From Chrysaora quinquecirrha (Eukaryota; Cnidaria; Scyphozoa; Semaeostomeae; Pelagiidae): a stretch of 64,000 nt of DNA. The stretch lies in the NCBI GenBank assembly GCA_014526335.1, contig JACTAT010000027.1, positions 1,005,285-1,069,284 of the forward strand, written 5' to 3'. The number at the start of each line of letters is the position of its first letter. The stretch's first letter is position 1. Positions 36,075 to 47,900 of the stretch are shown piece after piece. The notes below the pieces were generated by a model, which saw only the letters and a list, made by a program, of their open reading frames with translations, was not told the DNA's origin and searched no databases. A program made the position numbers and the translations under genes.

Positions 36075-36572
36075 AAACTTACTTGCTAACTAACTAACTT
36101 GTTAACTTACCTACTAACTCACTAACTAGCTAACTAACTAGCTAACTAAATAACTTATACTAACTGACTCACTAAGTAACTAACTAACTAACTAGCTAAC
36201 TAACTAACTAACTTACTAACTTACTAAATAGCTAATTAACTAACAAACTTACTAACTAACTAAATAACTAACTAATTAACTTACTAACTTACTAACTTAC
36301 TAACTAGCTAACTACTTAGCTAACTAAATAACTTACTAACTAACTAATTAATTAACTAACTAACTAACTAACTAGCTAACTAACTAGCTAACTGACTAAC
36401 TAACTAACTATCTAACTAACTAACTTTTTTAGCTAACCAAATAACTAACTAACTTATTAACTAACTAACTAACTAATTTATTAACTAACTAACTAACTAA
36501 TTAAACTAAAACACTAACTGACTAACTGACTGACTAACTAACTAACTAGCTAACTAAAAAACTAACAAACTA
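36075..36572. repeat. (CTAA)n tetranucleotide array, right arm, unit 1
   Basis: About 500 bp of CTAACTAA with ACTTACTAA and CTAGCTAA variants. It is the inverted partner of 31195-31930; the 4.1 kb between them is inverted in unit 2. Confidence 0.93.
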
Positions 36573-36639
36573 ACTGAAAGTTACATAATTCACTGCAAGA
36601 ATGGTCCTGTTCACAACAGCCTTTTCATTTCTTGGGTAT

Positions 36640-37010
36640 AACATCCTTGACAAAAAATCTTTGAGGGCTGAAATGTCAATAATTTTAGAAACTTTGGAAG
36701 CTGGACAATAGTCCAGTTGCTTATTCCAAGAAATTGTAATAAAAACTTTAAGCTTTTTTATTTATAAGAAACCGATTTTATTGAACCTAGAACTATACCC
36801 TAAATCTAGTCTAATAAGTCAATTAAACTCATTTTATTATAAGAAACTATGATTTGAGTCATATATAGGGTTTCTTAACTTTGATTAAAATTGGTATAGT
36901 AAAAGATTCTTGCAGAGTTTCTTAACTTTGAAATAGAAAATTCTAAAAGTTCTTGAAATAAGTGTTTAATATGAAGTATCATGTTCTGAGCAGTCAAAAT
37001 ATGGATATTT
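36640..37010. mobile_element. Fragments of AAGCAAC- and AAGAAAC-word elements
   Basis: 36655-36735 has TTGAGGGCTGAAATG...GTCCAGTTGCTTATT (AAGCAAC family). 36765-37010 has ATAAGAAACCGATTTTATTG, TATAGGGTTTCTTAAC and CAGAGTTTCTTAACTTTG, the inverted right half of an AAGAAAC-family element. Confidence 0.55.
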
Positions 37011-37155
37011 TAATAATCCAAGTATAATAGTTTTAGCGGTTATTTTTACACGAACATTACATTCAGCACATCGCATTTACATGTAGCTAATTTTTTACTT
37101 CTTAGCCCATACATAGGTTTCTTGATTTAAAAAAAGACATGTATAGTATCTTATA

Positions 37156-37640
37156 CACGCAGTTTTTTTTATAAGCAACTTCGCTCGGCCCTAGTTGCTT
37201 ATTTTTGGACCTTTTATGGCCACCATTTAGTAGCAAAAGTTGCTTAATAGTTGCTTATTTTCAACTGTATCTTTTTGCACTAAGAATAGTATGGAGGCTA
37301 GAAAAACAGCAAAATCTAACATTGCACATAAAATGACTGGAATTATTTCTCCCTGCTGATATTGTTACCATTTGAGGCTTGTTATTGAAAGTTAAAATAA
37401 AACCTCTCAATAAAATGCCTCACTTAACGAGAAACACTCCGTTTATTTGCGAGTTTTGAAGACAAATGGATGGAAATAGCTTCTATTTTGATCAATCCTT
37501 GATTGCTTGCAGTGATATAAATTATAAAAAATTTAAAAAGTTGCTAAGGTTTTTTTCCTGTGGTACTAAACGTTGCTTAAACTTTCAGGCCTTCTACATC
37601 TTGGTTGCTTATAAGCGGTTGCTTATAAAAAAACTGCGCG
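37156..37640. mobile_element. Complete AAGCAAC-word MITE, TA-flanked
   Basis: The left end is CACGCAG plus a T run and ATAAGCAAC; the right end is GTTGCTTATA plus an A run and CTGCGCG. TA lies on both sides (37154-37155, 37641-37642). The word GTTGCTTA or its complement appears about eight times. The element aligns along its length with 41118-41512, but there nearly every GTTGC is GTTCC. A copy in unit 2 (about 61680-62382) carries a nested insertion at 61787-62036. Confidence 0.8.
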
Positions 37641-37934
37641 TAAGCGGTTTCTTATCAAAGAAAATGAGTATAATAATGGCTATGAATAACGCTGGTACCT
37701 TGACACAACCTAACAGGGAATATAAATACTGTATAATTCAAAATCTGTCAGAAATTGTTGCCCATGTCGAGATTCCAAATTTGGGCCACCAGTTTGTCTG
37801 TTTGGTTATCGCAGAGTCAATTGCAGGTTGTGGCAAAAAGGAGCAATAAAAATATAAATAACGAAAGTTAGATTTTTAATTATTTAAAATTCAAGCATCG
37901 AGAAAGTTATCAGGGGGGGGGGGGTTCAAAGTGC

Positions 37935-38295
37935 AAGTTTTTTAAAGGAACACCTTTATAAGGAACTCGAGGCTAAAATTCCCAAAAATTTAAGGAACTT
38001 TAAGGAACTGTCGATGCTCAGATGAAAAACTAAGAGTCATTTTTTCCAAGAACAAGACGGTTTATACAAGTAAATAACCGAATAACAACATATTTCCCAT
38101 CGTACTTCCTAAAAGACTCCATTTATACTTAAAAGTTAAAAAAGCAATGCAAGGGTAAATGAATTTCCTGTAAAAATTAGTATTGAAAAATATATCAAGA
38201 TAAAAAATAATATAAGGAACTTTTAGCCTCATTTTGTTGCAAAATTAAGAAACTCCAGCCTCAACCCAGACCAAAGGATCCTTATAAAAAAAACG
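37935..38295. mobile_element. AAGGAAC-word element
   Basis: It contains TTATAAGGAACTCGAGGCT, ATTTAAGGAACTTTAAGGAACTG, ATAAGGAACTTTTAGCCTC and ends near GGATCCTTATAAAAAAAACGTG. Parts recur, rearranged, at 61135-61680. A GGGGGGGGGG run at 37912-37924 borders it. Confidence 0.55.
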
Positions 38296-38374
38296 TGTAT
38301 TCGAGATGATTTCCATTTTGCAGCTGCAGATAGGTGGTACACTTATGCCTATTTTTTAAAGTACTTTTTACAGC

Positions 38375-38765
38375 TGCACGTATTTTTTATAAGAAACTCG
38401 TTATAAGAAACCCAGACTCTTGAATGGCCAAAAATTTAAGAAACACCAGTACTGGAAAATATTGACTTAGGAAACTTTTTACCTCAAACTGCGAAAAAGT
38501 TTCGCTTTTTCCGTATTTTGTCAGCAATAAATCATTTCTGTGACAAGCAGAAAAACTGGAAACCCAGGCTGGAAACCCACAAGCATTCAAATACGATCAA
38601 TAAATGGATTTGAAACATCTTTCAGATAGAATAACTATGTTGCCAATAAGGATATTTAAGAAACTCGTAAGAAACTTCAGTACTGAAAATCTGAAAATTT
38701 TAAGAAACTGTCAGTATTGGATCAATGTTTTAGTTTCTTATAAACAAATACGTGTAAATGCAATT
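38375..38765. mobile_element. AAGAAAC-word element fragment
   Basis: Repeated ATAAGAAAC/TTAAGAAAC words (38388-38500 and 38650-38750) with AGTACTG spacers and a closing GTTTCTTATAAACAAATACGTG. The second part recurs at 61255-61365. It lies just before calbindin exon 1. Confidence 0.5.
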
Positions 38766-39024
38766 TTTTACAGCAAAATGTATAATCGAAAATTTTGAGT
38801 GCAGATTTTACTAAAATTCCTTTTTTAATGTTTGTACTTTCTACTTCTAGATTAATTTTGAAAGCAGATACTTGCAAATTCATTTGTGGAGACACTGCCC
38901 CCTGCCCCCCTGGGAAATCTTAAAAATAGAATACCCCGAATTTAAATCTCAATGGTTTAAAGAATATTCATGTTTATTTAGTGTGATCAATTTCTAGTCT
39001 TATCAAAGTTGTTAAGTTCTGAAA

Positions 39025-42000
39025 ATGGCTGCAGAAAAACGCAACATGAAAAGCTTGCAGCCTTTCGTTTCTACATGGAATGGCCAACAGCAGATTACTT
39101 CAAACGAATTTCTTGCTTGTTTTAAAAAGTATGACAAGGATGGTAGGTTACATTGACATTTTATAAGAACCAGATAATTGCTGCAGAGGTTCGAAGATCT
39201 TATTTTTTTGAATAATTTGAGACGCGAGTGTTCTTAATGGTCTTCCTATATCAAAATTGATTTTTCTACAACTTACAACTTCCTTGACCAATTTCGAACT
39301 TTGCTCACTAAAAAGCAGGGTTTTTTAAAGAAAAATTTAGAACTGCACACTATCCTTTTAGTCTTATAGGTGAAGAAAGTAGAATTTATGAAGGTTAACG
39401 TAAATATGACTCAATGCTCTCAGTTAGGGGGTATAGGCATTCTCTCCGAGAAAATTTTTAAATTTTATGGGTCTATAATCGCTCTTGTGGTCATTTCGTG
39501 ATTGGAATATGCAAAATCTAACTATGAGACCTGCTATTTTGCAAAGATATACTCTTCATTATTATGGTATAGGGCAACAAGTACATGAAATAGTGTGAAT
39601 GATGTTTTATGCCAGTTCTCAACTGCACAATTTATCTTTAGAAATGCACAAAAATATTTTTAGAACTGCACATTTTGTGTAGAACTGCACGTTAAAAAAA
39701 ACCCTGCTAAAAAGTGTCCCTTACTCTTTATAACACACTCATTTTTTTATAAGAAACCGACTATAAGAAACTTTATATGCCTTTTTCTAAAAAATCAAGA
39801 AATTCTTCTATATGGTCTAAGATGAAAAAATAAAAAATTAAGAAACTATTTCGGCCTTTTAATTCAGCTTTCTATTTTCTGATGTAAATTTTGTAATGTT
39901 TACGTAAAAATAGTCCCCAAAAAATATCATACTTGGGGTAAATTTAGACTGATTACCTGAGTCCCAGATATCGCTCATGAGACCGAGGCTAGCACTAAAA
40001 GGAGATCGCTTGAGTGTAGAGCAATTCAATTCAATAGCGAAACTACGACTCAGGTAATCAGTCTATGGTAAATTCCGGAAAATGTCCATATTTCGACTGC
40101 TAAGAGCATGATACTTCATATTAAACCCTTATTTCACGAAATGTTTGAAATTTCGACTTGAAGTTAAGAAACTCTGCAAGAAAATTTTACTATACCAATT
40201 GTGCTCAACGTCAAGAAACCCAAATGTATGGCTCCGAGCATAGTTTCTTATAAAAAAATGAGTTTCACTAAATATGCAGTTAAACTTCAGGAACTATTAA
40301 TGTTGCTTTCGTTCTACAATTTAATTAAAAGAGGTCCCAAAAAAGGACCTTTAGGAACAGACTAACATGAATTATAAGAGTAATTTTATCTGAAAGTTTC
40401 TGATTTTATAAGAAACGAATGGGTCCTGAAGTATTATATCAAGAGTACGTGGCAGAATACATTTATATAATCTTTTGCCGCTTTTTTCAGATAATGGCTA
40501 CATCGAGGGAAGTGAAATCGACTTGTTCTTGGCGGATTTACTTTCTGACCAACAAACTGGTGTAAGTACGAGTTCAAGTTGTTGTTGTATAATTAAAAAG
40601 TAAAGACTAGTTAAATTTATTCATTTTACATTACTGCTTTTAAAAGAAGATTCGCTATTACAATCATGGACAAAATATGTTGAGACAATACTCCGTCATA
40701 TTGATTCTGGGTCTATGTCTTTGCCCCCCTCCCCCACTTAATGTTGACCACTTTTTCACGGGTTTCATGATACATTGTCCTTCGCATGTTGGAGCTCATA
40801 CTTCGGCAGTGAATGAAACAAAATCTCCACCATCGAACTGGGGGGAGGGGATTATATGGGGGAAATAGAGGGTTGAGGGTACTTTTTAAAAACTTGTTTC
40901 AACAATTTTCTCCATCATTGTAGATATTCAACATAAGTTATTATGTAATTTTAGGCCAATGAAGTAAAAGCTTTGAAGGACTTTAAAGAAACACTGCTGA
41001 AAAATTACGATGCTAATAATGACAAACGGATTGAACTAGCCGAGGTAGGTAACCACTTTCGTTTTCATTCTAAGGTCTTGCTCATGCTTTCTCGATGCTG
41101 TAAGGCAAAATTTAATACACGCATTTTTTTATAAGGAACCTACCTCAAGGCCTAGTTCTAAAAGTTCCTTATTTTTGGGCCTCTTATTGTAGTTCCAAAA
41201 GTTCCTTTATAGTTCCTTAATTTTAACTGCACTAACAGTGGTCTTAACAATAAAAGAGAGACATTTGCATGTGAGCAAAGCTCGAAACTACTCAAAGAAA
41301 CATTTGATACATGTGTAACGTACAATTTATGCGATTTTTGACTGCAAATGAATGGAACCGGCTTTCTAATTCTTGATTATTTGCAGTGATAAAAGCATTC
41401 AACATTCAAAAGTTCCGTAATGATTTTCTCTTTAGTAGTATAAGTTCTTTAATTTTTCGGGCCTTCTACATGTAGGTTCCTTATAAAGTGGTTCTTTATA
41501 AAAAAAGCGCGCACTGGCTAAATAAACCATCCATTTACATATAAACTCGTTTCTATAAGAACCAGTTGATTTTTGCTGAGGCTCGATGTTTTATCTTTTG
41601 AATAATTTGAAGCTTGAGTGTTCTTAATGGTGTTCACTGATTTTCTACAACTACACACAAAAATTGCTTCTACGAACGATAAAACAGTGTTGCATATCTT
41701 CTATATATGTACTTTTATTCAATAACAACTGCATAGCTCGAACTTCGAAGATGACGATCAATACGGCATGAAATGAAGATGCCAATGAATACGGTACGAA
41801 ATTAAATTGTTAAGGAATACAGTGAAAAATGAAGACGCTTAAGAGTGTTTGTTAATGAATACGTATGAAATGAAGATGTTAACCAATATGGTGCGAAAAA
41901 GATACCTATGAATACAGTAAGAAATGAAGATGCTAAAGAATGCAGTAAGAAAGGAAGATGCTAATGAATATGGTACGAAATGAAGAAGCTAATCAATACG

Positions 42001-42714
42001 GTATGAAATAAGAGTATAGTACTAATGAACAAGGTATGAAATGAAGAAGGTAATGAATATATTTTAAAATCAAGATGCTAAATAATGCGGTACAAAATTA
42101 AGATGCTTAACGAATGCGGTATGAAATGAAGATGTCAATGAGTGCAGTATGAAATTAGATGAAAAGAAGATTCCAATGAATATGGTATCAAATGAAGACG
42201 CTAATGAATATGGTGTGAAATGAAGATGCTAACTAATATGGTACTAAATGAATAAGATACCAATGAATACAGTAAGAAATGAAGGTTCTAACCAATACGG
42301 ATGACATGCATATGCTAATGGTATGGTATGAAATGAAGATGCTAATGAAAAAGGCTTGAAATGAAGATGCTTATGAATACGGTATAAAATAAGATATCTG
42401 CGAATACAGCACGAAATGAAGATGCTAAAGAATGCTAATTATGATAATATTAGATGCTAACGATAAATGAATAAGTAATAGCAAGACAACACAGGAATGA
42501 GGGAATCACCAGTGTTGTGTGAAGTGAAAATACTAAGGAATACAGTAGGAACTTTTCAAACTGAACTCTACTGCTTCTAGCTCTATCTTTTATTCATATT
42601 CTGCTTGAATAAAACTTTTCTCTGTAGCTATCACGAATCCTGCCAACAGAGGAAAACTTCTTGCTACAGTTCAGATTGCAATGCTCTGATTTGACAAGCA
42701 TCGATTTTATGAAG
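39025..42714 (+). CDS. Calbindin/calretinin/secretagogin-type EF-hand protein, copy 1, 3' end lost in gap
   Basis: This encodes a cytosolic calcium-binding protein of the hexa-EF-hand group. Exons with matching phases: 39025-39142, 40491-40561, 40955-41044 and 42628-42714, giving 122 residues from an ATG (MAAEKRNMKSLQPF) to FMK. EF-hand 1 (YDKDDNGYIEGSEI) is split between exons 1 and 2. EF-hand 2 (YDANNDKRIELAE) is in exon 3. Both loops keep acidic residues at positions 1, 3/5 and 12. Exon 4 encodes LSRILPTEENFLLQFR, which matches the calbindin linker ILPTEENFLLLFR almost exactly. EF-hands 3-6 are not seen because the contig ends at 42931. Introns carry word-family MITEs, two hAT-like MITEs and a minisatellite. 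The related exons at 63140-63718 are the second copy. Confidence 0.87.
39316..39706. mobile_element. hAT-like MITE with 8-bp duplication, unit 1 only
   Basis: CTAAAAAG is duplicated at 39308-39315 and 39707-39714 around a 391-bp element with ends CAGGGTTTTTT and AAAAAACCCTG. AGAACTGCAC words recur near both ends. At the matching site in unit 2 (about 62472-62483) the target occurs once and the element is absent, proving the boundaries. Confidence 0.9.
39736..40264. mobile_element. AAGAAAC-word MITE in calbindin intron 1 (unit 1)
   Basis: The left end CACTCATTTTTTTATAAG and right end CTTATAAAAAAATGAG are inverted. Words: ATAAGAAACCGACTATAAG, TTAAGAAACTATTTCGG, GTTAAGAAACTCTG, GTCAAGAAACCC. 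The copy at 62505-62905 is at the matching place in unit 2, so this insertion predates the unit split. A smaller element (39945-40066) is nested inside. Confidence 0.75.
39945..40066. mobile_element. 122-bp MITE nested in the AAGAAAC element, unit 1 only
   Basis: GGTAAATT is duplicated at 39937-39944 and 40067-40074. The ends TAGACTGATTACCTGAGTC and GACTCAGGTAATCAGTCTA are inverted repeats. Unit 2 has a single uninterrupted GGGGTAAATTCC here (62701-62712), the empty site. Confidence 0.85.
41118..41512. mobile_element. Complete AAGGAAC-word MITE in calbindin intron 3
   Basis: The left end is CACGCATTTTTTTATAAGG and the right end CTTTATAAAAAAAGCGCG. GTTCC words occur at positions that align with GTTGC words in 37156-37640. 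The left half of the same element is at 63798-64000 in unit 2. Confidence 0.8.
41735..42440. repeat. Minisatellite of about 30 bp, GAAATGAAGATGCTAATGAA type
   Basis: Around twenty variable units based on AAATGAAGATGCTAATGAAT plus ACGGTATG, in calbindin intron 3. It is the reverse complement of the array at 9585-10265. Confidence 0.85.
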
Positions 42715-42931
42715 GTATTTCGTAGCTACTTTTACTCCAAAAATGGGGAGAAGGGGTAAGGCGGGAAGGGGTATTTTTGTGATACGTGATGAGAAGATTA
42801 ATACAAATGCGAAACATGAAAGTTGTTGCTGTTACTTTGTTTTGAGTAGGCTGTTGTTTCTAGCTTTTTCAGCTAATTTAGACCTACTATGCATGCCGCA
42901 TTCAGGCATGGGACCCTATTTTAACGTCCTT

Positions 42932-43431
42932 NNNNNNNNNNNNNNNNNNNNNNNNNNNNNNNNNNNNNNNNNNNNNNNNNNNNNNNNNNNNNNNNNNNNN
43001 NNNNNNNNNNNNNNNNNNNNNNNNNNNNNNNNNNNNNNNNNNNNNNNNNNNNNNNNNNNNNNNNNNNNNNNNNNNNNNNNNNNNNNNNNNNNNNNNNNNN
43101 NNNNNNNNNNNNNNNNNNNNNNNNNNNNNNNNNNNNNNNNNNNNNNNNNNNNNNNNNNNNNNNNNNNNNNNNNNNNNNNNNNNNNNNNNNNNNNNNNNNN
43201 NNNNNNNNNNNNNNNNNNNNNNNNNNNNNNNNNNNNNNNNNNNNNNNNNNNNNNNNNNNNNNNNNNNNNNNNNNNNNNNNNNNNNNNNNNNNNNNNNNNN
43301 NNNNNNNNNNNNNNNNNNNNNNNNNNNNNNNNNNNNNNNNNNNNNNNNNNNNNNNNNNNNNNNNNNNNNNNNNNNNNNNNNNNNNNNNNNNNNNNNNNNN
43401 NNNNNNNNNNNNNNNNNNNNNNNNNNNNNNN
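42932..43431. other. Assembly gap of exactly 500 N
   Basis: 500 N between the calbindin contig and a contig that begins inside the CAAACATTG-word element and repeats the layout from about 23.5 kb. The size equals that of the first gap, so it is probably arbitrary. Confidence 0.99.
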
Positions 43432-43735
43432 TTTCGAAAACATCACGCCACGAATTTTACTCACTTTTGCTCGTCAAGTAATGTTTGATCGTTTGGCTGC
43501 CTTTCCAACATTGCTTGTCAAACATTTCTTTTGTTATTGTCATGCTTTAACAACTTGCAACATTTTCGAACCTAGCAACATTTCTTAGCAACAAGACTTC
43601 GTGCTTGCGCATTAGCAAAGGCTTCTTTGTTCCAAAGTGTTGGACAACGATGTCTTGGACATGGCCAAACGATCAAACATTTGCTGTAAAGCAAATTTAA
43701 AATGTTGGACCAACAATGTTTGATCGTTTGGCCAG
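43432..43735. mobile_element. CAAACATTG-word MITE, right part (unit 2)
   Basis: It matches 23524-23833 with few changes and ends GATCGTTTGGCCAGGGCTTTAG. Its left part lies in the gap. Confidence 0.75.
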
Positions 43736-43971
43736 GGCTTTAGATACTTACGATGCTTTATTTCAATCTAAGACGAGTGTCTATTTCATTTATGATGTTT
43801 GGCTAGACAATGAATAAACTCTGACGAAACAAAGACAATTTTAAAACTTATCAAATCAAAGCATACAATTATCAAAACATACCCTGAAACAAAGCAAAAT
43901 AAAGTAAAAAACTTAATTTAACATCAAAGGTTCACGCGAATTCTTAAAATCATAAGTTCAATATTAAATAA

Positions 43972-44804
43972 GGCCCTGGCCAAATGATCACAAATTGTTT
44001 GTCAAAGTTTAGAAATTTGCTTGTCAGGAAAAATGTTTGACCGTTTGGCAATGTCGCAAAACATTGCTTGTCAAACATTATTGCTTGAAATGTTCTTGAA
44101 CTAGCTACAGTTGACATCTGCTATCTCGACTGCCCGCTATCTCGAACATTCGCTATCTCGAACGATTTTCCATTTCCCTCGTTTTGGTATAAGGGCTTGT
44201 ATAGAAAAATCATCCGCTATCTCGAACCCCGTTATTTCGAACATTCGCTGTCTCGAACCATTTTCGATTTCCCATGGAGGAAACCTGCTCTTTATCTCGA
44301 ACTTTGCCAAATTTTCTGCAGAACTGGATAAAGAGACAGGCTGAAAATATGTATAAGTTCGCCTAGCGGACCGGGAATGGCAGCAGCAAGGTGATATGCT
44401 GCCCATGTATACAATAGATGAAGCTGTTCTCTTTCAAGATGTGCTGCATCGCCATTATCTTAATTTCACCAATAGTAGGGATGAAAGCAGATGAGCTTTG
44501 ACTCCTATTTAAAAAATAGCAGACTTGTTTGACGAAATTTGGGATCAGTAACCCTGCATGTTAATAGAGGTTCCTTTTCTGACTTAAAAACTATAATTTC
44601 TATATTTATATGGGGCATCCGTTCTTTCGAACATTCGCTATCTCGAACAAATTTCAGTTTCCCTTGAGAGTTCGAGATAGCGGATGTCAACTGTATATCA
44701 AAAAATTGCGCAAGAAATGAAGTAATTCTTGCTTGTCAAGCAATGTTTTGTGTGACGTGGCAAAACGGTTTTGACTAACATTGTCCTATCGTTTGGCCAG
44801 GGCC
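43972..44804. mobile_element. CAAACATTG-word MITE with nested Tigger-like element (unit 2)
   Basis: This is the counterpart of 24083-24360, with TAA on both flanks (43969-43971 and 44805-44807). The Tigger-like element 44108-44693 splits it after TTGAACTAGCTA. Confidence 0.85.
44108..44693. mobile_element. pogo/Tigger-like MITE, unit 2 only
   Basis: The ends CAGTTGACATCTGCTATC and GATAGCGGATGTCAACTG are flanked by TA. The copy at 33178-33786 is similar throughout. Unit 1 shows the empty site at about 24227 (GAACTAGCTACATCAAAA). Confidence 0.88.
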
Positions 44805-44929
44805 TAAGAAATTAGCTTGATCGAAAATTTCGAAAAATAACTTAAATCTCCCAAAGTTTAAAATCACTTGAAGAAAATGAAATCTCAAAGCAAAATTCCA
44901 ATCTAGACTTAAAAACCTATCAGAAAATT

Positions 44930-47900
44930 CTAATCATCATGATCGAAAAAAATTACGATAACACTCATATCGTCACGATACATTCGAACATCGGGATGCG
45001 GCAACGTAAGCATCGCACTTAGGCTCCAATAATCGTAACCACCGAGCGCACAGCGAATCAAAAACGTCGCAACATTGTCATTATCGACATCACCCGAATC
45101 TTCCGACGATAAAACATCGTCTAAATTCGGAATCGACGAGTTTATAGCTCGCTTCTTCATAGCATTAGCGCCTCTGCCTTCCATGAAATCTCCGACTAAT
45201 TCAACGACTTCTTGGTTGCTCAGCATATCCCATAATCCATCAGTCGCAAGGACGATAAATTTGTCGCTTTTCTCGAGTTTGTATTGAAATACTTCGGGTT
45301 CGGCCGTGAGATAAGGGGGTGTCTTTAGGCCTGAAAATGTTTTGAACTTTGGGTCCAAAGAACCGATGAGTGCTTTTTGCTGCTCCGCGTCCATTTTGAA
45401 TCTTATGTCGCCAAAAGCTCGCAGTGGTGCTAGTCGGCCTAGCAGTCGACCATATTGGATACAAGATCGTGATTCTTCGCTTGGGTGCTCCGAAAGAATT
45501 CGTTCGACCTCGTCGGGATTCGCCACTGAAATAAAACAGCATTACAAGCTTGCATAAACCTCTTGTAAGATGTACCGATGGTTATTGCCTTATACTCGGC
45601 ACACAAAGTAATCGACAAAATTCCAGGGGAACGTCTCGATAATGCGGACACATTTGGTTGAGCAAGAAAAGATTTCTTGCTACCATGCCCCAAAGACAAT
45701 TTGAAATCCTATTTTCTGTAATTTCCAATATTTTGTCAAATACCAGTTGTCACGAAATTCTTGAGAATTTTGAATTATTTTGGATACGATTTTGTATGAT
45801 GTTTTGCTCTTTACATTTGAAAATAGTGGAACACCCACCTAACTGACAGGTGGGGCCAAAATCAATTCCTGTCATGGAGGTGTACGCTATATGGAGGCAT
45901 TTTGTACTAGAAAATGGCCTTTGGGAGGAAATTTTCCATTTGCCAGTTGTTCCGAGATGTCTGCTATCTTAAGATGTATAGAGGCATCCATTGAATGGTC
46001 CCGCTCTGGTTGGTTTGGTTAGTTTGTTTTGTTAGTTAGGAAACCTCTCCACAATGGGCAAAAAAATTGGTCCCACGGGTGTCACTCCCTAATATTGATG
46101 TACCATTGTAATGGCTTTTTTAGTTGATTTTCAAACAGCAGGGAGTCTGTGCATTATCCAAGGCGTTTTGATTTGCATTTTAGAAAAGTTGGCCAACATC
46201 TTTAGTAAGGGAATTGTCTCTGTGTGTGACGACCCGTATTGCAGTTACTTAGGGAGAGATTGTGCAGCAAATTTTTCTTCAAATTCACAAATAATGGAAG
46301 CATAAGAGAGAAAATGAATCTGTGACAATAAATGTTGTAAACTTCTGCAGAAACTTAGGAACAAGATGCAAGTAACTCACAAATTTTGAAAATACTTGAC
46401 AAAATGCCTCTTTGAGCTGATAAGCTTGGACTTGAATTGTCTCTTTAATTTTTAGTTCAATAAAAACGAGAATTTGAAGCTAATTTTGCTGCACTACCTC
46501 TTACAAAAAGATTTTGTATTCCATTACAAACAAGAAAAGTCCTTTCTGGGATTTGTGATAAAATATAAGAGACAATGGCTGAAGACCTAGTATCCAGTAA
46601 CGGAATCCTCTCTGTGTGCAATGTCCAGAATTAAGGTCATTTTAGTTCAGCAAATTTTGCTCCAAACTCACGCATAATGAAAAAACAAGAGTAAAGGAAA
46701 CTGCAAAAATACATGTTGAAAATATGTGCAGAAATTCAGGAAACAAGATACAAGCACCTCAAAAACAGGAAAATACTTCATTCAATGTCTCCTTGACCAG
46801 ATATGGTGGGATTTGAAGGCTTTCTTTCACTTTTGTTTGAATAAAACGTGAATTTGAAGTAAAATTTGATACACAACATCTCCTGAAACGACTGTAATTC
46901 CAGTTGTTGCATGCGGAGAGGATTCCCTTACTTAAAAGTCTACCATTTTCCAGAAAAATGTCACACCCAACCCAGCCCTCTTTGAAAAGGTCTATTGGGG
47001 GCTTCTATTATCATTATGATCATAGCAGCAAACCCCAGTACTTACTTGCAGTGTGATCATGTGTAAGCTGAATCGCAGCCCATTCTCCATCATGAAAGCT
47101 TCCCATCACTGCTCTGCAATCACCAGCATTAGCCACATGTAAATCAGGGCCATTTATGCTTGCGACCAAGGCACAGCACCCAGACGCAGTCAAATTCAAA
47201 TTGCCAGATTTCAGATGGCCGTTCTTGGATTTCTCAATTATACTGTTGATCATATCAACATCAAGCCTCATAAAGGCTTCTTTTAGTAGATCGGAAATAT
47301 CGGCTATGTCATCAGAGTCTATGTTTTCTCCAGCTAACGATGGGCCAAACATTTGTCTCACATAAGTGGAGAAGGAACCACCCGGTTGATCACTGGGTGT
47401 TTTTGCCGCCACTTCTTTAGCAAAGCTAAGAAGCCTTTCATTTAAGAAATTGTCATCACAGATTGTCGAATTCCTCATGAAAGATTCAGCTAGTAATCCA
47501 CCATGAAAATCACTATCCAGAACATTACCTAGGCTCTGGTCAATCAATGCTGCACTGACATACAGTGGAAGATAATTTCTCACTTTTTCAGAAAATGAAC
47601 TGCCTCCGTGACCGTCTAACAAACCGATTATCAAACCATCATCAAAGCTGTTTTTATAAGCAAATGACTGGTCTTCCATTGGTTTATTAGATGACAACTC
47701 ATTAAAATCAACTCTTGATACCAAATTTGACTCCAATATGGATGTGTGTTCTTGGGCTCTCAAGATTCGGTTAATTTCTTCTGTCGATAAAACAATATTC
47801 GCATGTTCGTTCATATAATTTCTTCTAAACTGATGATTTTTATGTTTTTTATTTGCCAGAATAGAGTTCAATGCTGGCCCAAATCTTCCATGACTTTGCA

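Noticed and set aside
42743..43588. Long open frames over 42743-43588 on both strands
   Set aside because: They cross the second N gap and join two unrelated contigs.
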